Assembly: GCA_036654415.1 (NCBI GenBank) | Contig: JAVVSB010000003.1 | Coordinates: 1 to 64,000, forward strand | DNA length: 64,000 bases | Direction: 5' to 3' | Source: Mucinivorans sp036654415 | GTDB lineage: Bacteria > Bacteroidota > Bacteroidia > Bacteroidales > Rikenellaceae | Shown here: piece by piece, positions 59,985 through 64,000 of the stretch | Layout of the letters: each line of letters begins with the position of its first letter | How positions within the stretch are numbered: position 1 is the stretch's first letter | The notes under the pieces: model-generated | What the model was told of the DNA's origin: nothing | Seen by the model: the letters and a program-made list of their open reading frames with translations, nothing else | The model's database searches: none | Program-made: the position numbers and the translations under genes

Positions 59985-60200
59985 TAATGGTTCTCTTTTG
60001 GGCTACATACCCAAAATTATGAGATTAAATGGGAATGTCGTGTAATTCGGCAACAGTTCCCGCTGCTGTAAGTCCCGATTTATGGTTCATCGAACCGTAA
60101 ATTACGAAATGTTCTCTTTTGGAAAATTCGCCACTGACGCTGCTGTAAGCGTTGGGAAGGCTCTAAAATGAGGGGGATAAGTCAGAAGACCTGCCTTTGC
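59985..60200 (+). ncRNA. Cobalamin riboswitch (AdoCbl/B12 type)
   Basis: The conserved parts of the class are in order: a GGGAAT entry, the CGGCAACAGTTCCCGCTGCTGTAA core, a variable hairpin (60079-60101, 10 pairs), GCCACTG, GGGAAGG and the closing B12 box AGAAGACCTGCC (about 60185-60195). It would sense adenosylcobalamin or a corrinoid and repress the downstream lipoprotein-receptor operon when B12 is plentiful. Downstream leader (60201-60496) contains two small hairpins (60387-60400 and 60409-60424), one of which may form the expression platform; which one is unresolved. Confidence 0.93.
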
Positions 60201-60496
60201 TACAAAGATTATCGACCAAAAAGCCTACGGAGAATGGGTGTAAAGGTAGTGTAGCATTTTGAAGCAACACCTTCCTAACCAACCTCTTCCACCACTGTAT
60301 CTGTAGTGTCCCTTTTTGAGTGTAATCGAGATACTTAATTCTAAAATTACAGCTTCAAATGGAGAACACATTCACACCTTTTTAGCGAACCACTAGGTTC
60401 ACTCTGAGGGGCCTTACTTGGCCCAAAATCAAATCAATTTAAACAATTCAAACAATACTACTCGCTGGGATTAATTAATTCCCTATAGCGATAGCT

Positions 60497-61825
60497 ATGC
60501 CAAAAATGATGAAAAAATTATCTCTTATCTTATTATTAGTAGTGGCACTCTTTGCCTGTAAAAAAAACAGCAACCCACTACCCTCGCCCATAATTACGGG
60601 CTTCGACATGGTGGCCTCGGACACCACAATTGCCATGGGCAATACAATCAATTTCGCCCCAAAGACCAATAACAATGAGGGCAATGGTTACCTATGGCAA
60701 CTAAACGATAAAAGTGTAGCTACCACTGCCAACTACACCTTCAACCCAACACAATCTGGGGTATATAACCTAACCTACACCGTTACAAACGAGAGTGGAA
60801 AAGCATCGAAAGAGGTAAAAATCACTGTCAAAGAGTTCCTTGGTGGGATGTATATTGTCAACGAGGGGTGGTTTGGCCACGAAATGGGAAGTGTAAACCA
60901 CTTTGACGCTACAACCCAGACCCTATCACCACGAGTATTTCAAAAGTACAACCCCACACTAACCCTGGGCATAACAACATGCTATGGCACAACGTGGATG
61001 GGACAAATGTATTTTGTTTCGAAACAGGGCCGTAGATTAGTGGCTGCTGATGTCCTGACGCTCAAAGAGAGCGGTGCTCTAGAGGTAATTGGTGGCGATG
61101 GACGCGCCTTTGCTGGTATAGATGCTAAATTGGGTGTGGTAACCACAACCAAAGGGGCCTTTAAAGTTTCTCTCCAGCCATTGGCTTTAGGCTCAGTTAT
61201 CGAGACCACAAAGGGCGAAGAGTGCGGAGGGGTATACGCAACCGAAAAATACATCTTCATTATCAACCAAAGTAAAGGATTACAAATTTTCTCAGTGGCC
61301 GACAATATGGCCTTAGTGAAGACCGAGGCTGGAGTAGGCGTAGGTTTTGCCAAAGCCAAAGATGGTTCGCTATGGGCCGCAGCAGGTAAAGAACTTATCC
61401 AAATCAACACTCAAACCTTAGTCACTCTTCGTGTGGCTCTGCCATCAGGGGTAACCGTGGCCAACAGTTGGGGAGCATGGAATGCAGGTTCACTGTGCGC
61501 CTCAACTAAAGAAAATGCACTCTTTTTCACCAAAGGTGGTGCTTGGGGCGGTGGACGCGAAATTTATCGCTACACCATCGGTTCAGTAGAATCACTCAAC
61601 ACTGTTTTTGCCAAGTCAACTATGACCGATGACACATTCTATGGTTCAGGCATAAGCATAGACCCAACATCTGGCGATGTGGTGGCAACTTTTGTAAAAG
61701 ACGGATATGGCCAAAACTACAAAGACAACCGCCTTGTGATTTTTGATGGCAAAACTGGAGCCGAAAAATCGCGTACAAAATTCGAGGGATTCTATTTCCC
61801 ATCGGGAATTATTTTTAACAACTAA
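60497..61825 (+). CDS. BtuG-like surface lipoprotein: PKD-like domain plus beta-propeller (DUF5074/YncE type)
   Basis: A 442-residue lipoprotein (lipobox LFAC). Domain order: a PKD-like immunoglobulin domain (about 25-110) and then a seven-bladed-propeller-like C-terminal part (about 115-442, GMYIVNEGWFGHEMGSVNHF at its start). In Bacteroides, BtuG is a beta-propeller lipoprotein that sits over the BtuB receptor and captures B12 with very high affinity. Here the gene is the first after a cobalamin riboswitch and two genes before a BtuB-type receptor. The extra N-terminal PKD domain is not part of the BtuG I know. An alternative start is at 60506. Confidence 0.82.
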   Translation: MPKMMKKLSLILLLVVALFACKKNSNPLPSPIITGFDMVASDTTIAMGNTINFAPKTNNNEGNGYLWQLNDKSVATTANYTFNPTQSGVYNLTYTVTNESGKASKEVKITVKEFLGGMYIVNEGWFGHEMGSVNHFDATTQTLSPRVFQKYNPTLTLGITTCYGTTWMGQMYFVSKQGRRLVAADVLTLKESGALEVIGGDGRAFAGIDAKLGVVTTTKGAFKVSLQPLALGSVIETTKGEECGGVYATEKYIFIINQSKGLQIFSVADNMALVKTEAGVGVGFAKAKDGSLWAAAGKELIQINTQTLVTLRVALPSGVTVANSWGAWNAGSLCASTKENALFFTKGGAWGGGREIYRYTIGSVESLNTVFAKSTMTDDTFYGSGISIDPTSGDVVATFVKDGYGQNYKDNRLVIFDGKTGAEKSRTKFEGFYFPSGIIFNN

Positions 61826-61831
61826 TCAACA

Positions 61832-62980
61832 ATGAAAAAAGTAATATATTTAGTGGCACTACTCATCGGCTTTTGGTCATGCAAAGAAGGTGACGACGGC
61901 TCTATGGTTTTACAACCCGTCAAGATTACAGCTCTTGACGGGCTTCCATCCGACAGCGTAGTATTTATAGGCACACCTATTAAGATGGTAGCCAAGATAG
62001 AGAATCCCCTCTCGGCAACGTATGAGTGGAGCTACTCTGGGAAGGTGATTTCGCGAGAGGCTCGAGTGGAATTCACACCCATAACACAGGGACGACAACA
62101 GATAGTCCTGCTGGTTAACAACGCCATCTCGGAACAAAAAATTAGTGCTGATTTCTACGTCTTTCGCCCCCATGGAGAGAAAAGCTCAAAATGGATTTCC
62201 AAAATCATAGAGTACCGTCCCGCACCAGGACAATTCGTCAACACTGACTTAGGTAATTTATCAGCTGCTCAAGGGCTTATCGGCAAACGAGGGGTGGTCT
62301 CGCTCGGTGGCTATGGTGGGTATATAGTGTGGCAATTCGACCACACTGTTGTAAACAAAGCGGGCACAGACTTTGTGGTACATGGCAACGCCTTTGAGGG
62401 TAATTCTGAGCCAGGAATTGTGATGGTGGCCTACGACAAAAACGGCAATGGGTTACCTGATGAGCAGGAGTGGTTTGAACTACGTGGCTCCGAATGGGAT
62501 AAAAGCACAAAGGGCTACTCCATCACCTACACAAAGCCTGAACAGACAACCTCGGCCCAAGATGTACCATGGAGCGACAGCAAAGGAGGCAAAGGTGTGG
62601 TTTCGGCCATAGGTTTCCACAAACAGTGTTACTATCCACTCTTTTTAGATGAAGAATCACTAAGTTTGACCTTTACGGGTAATGTGGTACCAAAGAATGC
62701 CACGGCCAACGCGAATGGGATATGGACACTAGCCACTCTAAAGGGAGGCTACGTGGACAACTACTCAGAGGATTATGCCAAGAGTGTTGCAGGCGACGAG
62801 CAGACCCTAAGAAGTAATAAATTCGATATCGATATGGCCGTGGATAAAGATGGCAAAAGGGTGGTTCTACCAGGGGTTGATTTTATTAAAGTCTACAACT
62901 GTATCAATGGTCAAGCTGGCTGGTTGGGCGAAATTTCGACCGAAGTTTGCGGAGCCATTTCACTCAGCACCGCTCAATGA
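61832..62980 (+). CDS. PKD-domain cell-surface lipoprotein in B12 operon
   Basis: A 382-residue lipoprotein (lipobox FWSC, Cys17). A PKD-like N-terminal domain (about 28-105, ALDGLPSDSVVF; TYEWSYSGKVIS) precedes a ~270-residue beta-rich domain (GGYGGYIVWQFDHTVVNKAG; FVVHGNAFEGNSEPGIVMV; YDKNGNGLPDEQEWFELRG, which looks like a calcium-binding DxDxDG-type turn). It shares the PKD-like start with the preceding propeller. Other B12 operons of Bacteroides hold extra surface B12-binding lipoproteins; whether this is one is inference. Its stop overlaps the receptor start (ATGA). Confidence 0.8.
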   Translation: MKKVIYLVALLIGFWSCKEGDDGSMVLQPVKITALDGLPSDSVVFIGTPIKMVAKIENPLSATYEWSYSGKVISREARVEFTPITQGRQQIVLLVNNAISEQKISADFYVFRPHGEKSSKWISKIIEYRPAPGQFVNTDLGNLSAAQGLIGKRGVVSLGGYGGYIVWQFDHTVVNKAGTDFVVHGNAFEGNSEPGIVMVAYDKNGNGLPDEQEWFELRGSEWDKSTKGYSITYTKPEQTTSAQDVPWSDSKGGKGVVSAIGFHKQCYYPLFLDEESLSLTFTGNVVPKNATANANGIWTLATLKGGYVDNYSEDYAKSVAGDEQTLRSNKFDIDMAVDKDGKRVVLPGVDFIKVYNCINGQAGWLGEISTEVCGAISLSTAQ

Positions 62981-64000
62981 GATGGGCCGTGGTAATGGCT
63001 CTTATTGGGCTACTCCCTCAAGCCATGGCTCAACAAAAAGAGTTCCGCATTGCCCCCGTGACTGTGACAGCCGAGCGCACAGTTAGCCAAAAAGCCACCA
63101 CCACAACATTGATTGACTCCGCAGCAATGGCCGAATCGGTGAACCTAAGCTTTGATGAATTACTCACAAAACACTCTCCCATCTTTGTAAAGAGTTATGG
63201 GCAGGGGTCCACAGCCACAGTCTCATTCCGTGGTACTGCAGCCTCGCACACCCAGGTGGAGTGGAACGGATTAAATATCAATAGCCCCATGCTAGGGCAG
63301 GTGGACTTCTCGATGATTCCAGTATGGATGGTTGACAGAACAAAGCTACTCCATGGAGGTAGCTCACTCAGCGAAGGTAGCGGGGCCCTAGGAGGCAGCG
63401 TTATGATAGGGTCGAGGCCTAGATGGGATAAAAAGATATACGGCTCTTTGATGCAAACGGCTGGCAGTTTCGGCAATTTACAAAGTTCTGTTAGCCTTGG
63501 TGGGGGGTCATCCAAAATTCAAGCACGAGTGCGTTACATCTACCAGCAGTCGCGCGGTGATTTTAAATTTCTCAACACAGCCGTGCCACCATTTGAATAC
63601 CAAAGACAGGTCAATGCACAATACAATAAACATATAGCCACGGCTGACCTTTTCTGGAAGGTTGGTCGTGGCCACATGCTTTCAATTAACGCTTGGTTTC
63701 ACACCTCGGGACGCAACCTACCCCCAATAATGTCTTATGAAGGTAAGGGCCGAGATGAGTGGCAAGGAGATGAAGAGTACAGGGTCGTGGCACGATGGGA
63801 TTGCTACTTCTCAAAATTCCATAGCTCGCTCTATATAGGTTATGTAAATACTAAACTAGATTATTCACTGGCCAACGCCACAGATATGGGGTTGGTGGTC
63901 AACAACGATTCGCGAAGTAGGGCCCAAAATCTGCAAGCAAAATACAAATTAGACTACTCGCCCACGCAAAAAACTACAGTGGTGGCAATGGTGGACATGG
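62977..64000 (+). CDS. TonB-dependent vitamin B12 receptor (BtuB type), 3' truncated by window edge
   Basis: Open from the ATG at 62977 to the window end (341 residues visible; typical 600-700). Signal peptide (VVMALIGLLPQAMAQ), a plug domain at about 25-145 with VTVTAERTVSQ, SFRGTAASHTQVEWNGLNIN, LLHGGSSLSEGSGALGGSV, and the first barrel strands. The plug's TonB box is probably in PVTVTAER. The start overlaps the stop of the preceding lipoprotein by 4 nt. It imports cobalamin across the outer membrane with TonB energy. B12 as substrate is inferred from the riboswitch. Confidence 0.9.
   Translation, partial: MRWAVVMALIGLLPQAMAQQKEFRIAPVTVTAERTVSQKATTTTLIDSAAMAESVNLSFDELLTKHSPIFVKSYGQGSTATVSFRGTAASHTQVEWNGLNINSPMLGQVDFSMIPVWMVDRTKLLHGGSSLSEGSGALGGSVMIGSRPRWDKKIYGSLMQTAGSFGNLQSSVSLGGGSSKIQARVRYIYQQSRGDFKFLNTAVPPFEYQRQVNAQYNKHIATADLFWKVGRGHMLSINAWFHTSGRNLPPIMSYEGKGRDEWQGDEEYRVVARWDCYFSKFHSSLYIGYVNTKLDYSLANATDMGLVVNNDSRSRAQNLQAKYKLDYSPTQKTTVVAMVDM

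Noticed and set aside
59985..60200. Possibility that the leader is an independent small RNA gene
   Set aside because: Core motifs and order match a cobalamin riboswitch, and B12-type genes follow.
1..64000. CRISPR array, rRNA operon, integrase or intact insertion sequence
   Set aside because: No regularly spaced repeats, no rRNA sequence and no transposase or integrase motif were seen on either strand.

Overview
The window looks like a chromosome segment of a gut-type Bacteroidales bacterium. The evidence is the gene families (FimB/Mfa2-type fimbrial genes, GldE, DUF4270, DUF3575/DUF3868, BACON lipoproteins, the Bacteroidetes two-protein glycogen synthase set and a BtuG-like B12 lipoprotein) and the repeated Bacteroidetes -7 promoter element TAnnTTTG in front of many genes. 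Rikenellaceae or a relative is a guess only. Coding density is high; there is one tRNA, no rRNA, no CRISPR array and no intact insertion sequence. A run of exactly 100 N (18457-18556) is an assembly gap.

Layout. 1-4.9 kb: 5'-truncated family 9 glycosyltransferase, a GT4-grpE-dnaJ operon and a divergent second GT4. 4.9-11.5 kb: single-domain malic enzyme, C_GCAxxG_C_C protein, CDGSH Fe-S protein, CorA, futalosine-pathway MqnA, then gldE, a phosphopantetheinyl transferase and a hotdog thioesterase. 11.6-19.9 kb: DUF3575 envelope protein, acidic linker protein, rsmI, DUF389 membrane protein, a transglutaminase-like lipoprotein, and a BACON lipoprotein whose C-terminal half resembles peptide-N-glycosidase F. 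20-24 kb: peptide transporter, small outer-membrane barrel, PLP aminotransferase. 24.1-29.3 kb: five-gene fimbrial operon. 29.4-33.2 kb: ABC exporter, lemA and a TPM-domain protein. 33.4-37.9 kb: two large exported proteins that look like unclassified carbohydrate-active enzymes, with no SusC/SusD. 38-49 kb: manA, biotin-dependent carboxyltransferase, hemW, and a topA-epimerase-TrpF-like-dusB operon. 48-55 kb: DUF4270 and the glycogen genes (GT5 half-synthase, GH57, GT4, debranching enzyme). 55.5-58.5 kb: tRNA-Arg(CCU), fabH, plsX, rpmF, DUF177. 58.7-64 kb: ROK regulator, cobalamin riboswitch and a B12-uptake operon (BtuG-like propeller, PKD lipoprotein, BtuB-type TonB receptor) that runs off the window.

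Most genes have clear known families. The least explained items are the PNGase F-like lipoprotein, the orphan CAZyme-like pair, a TrpF homologue lacking both catalytic residues, and several genes whose start codon lies only 5-8 nt after the -7 box, implying almost leaderless mRNAs. No wholly new multi-gene system could be demonstrated from sequence alone.
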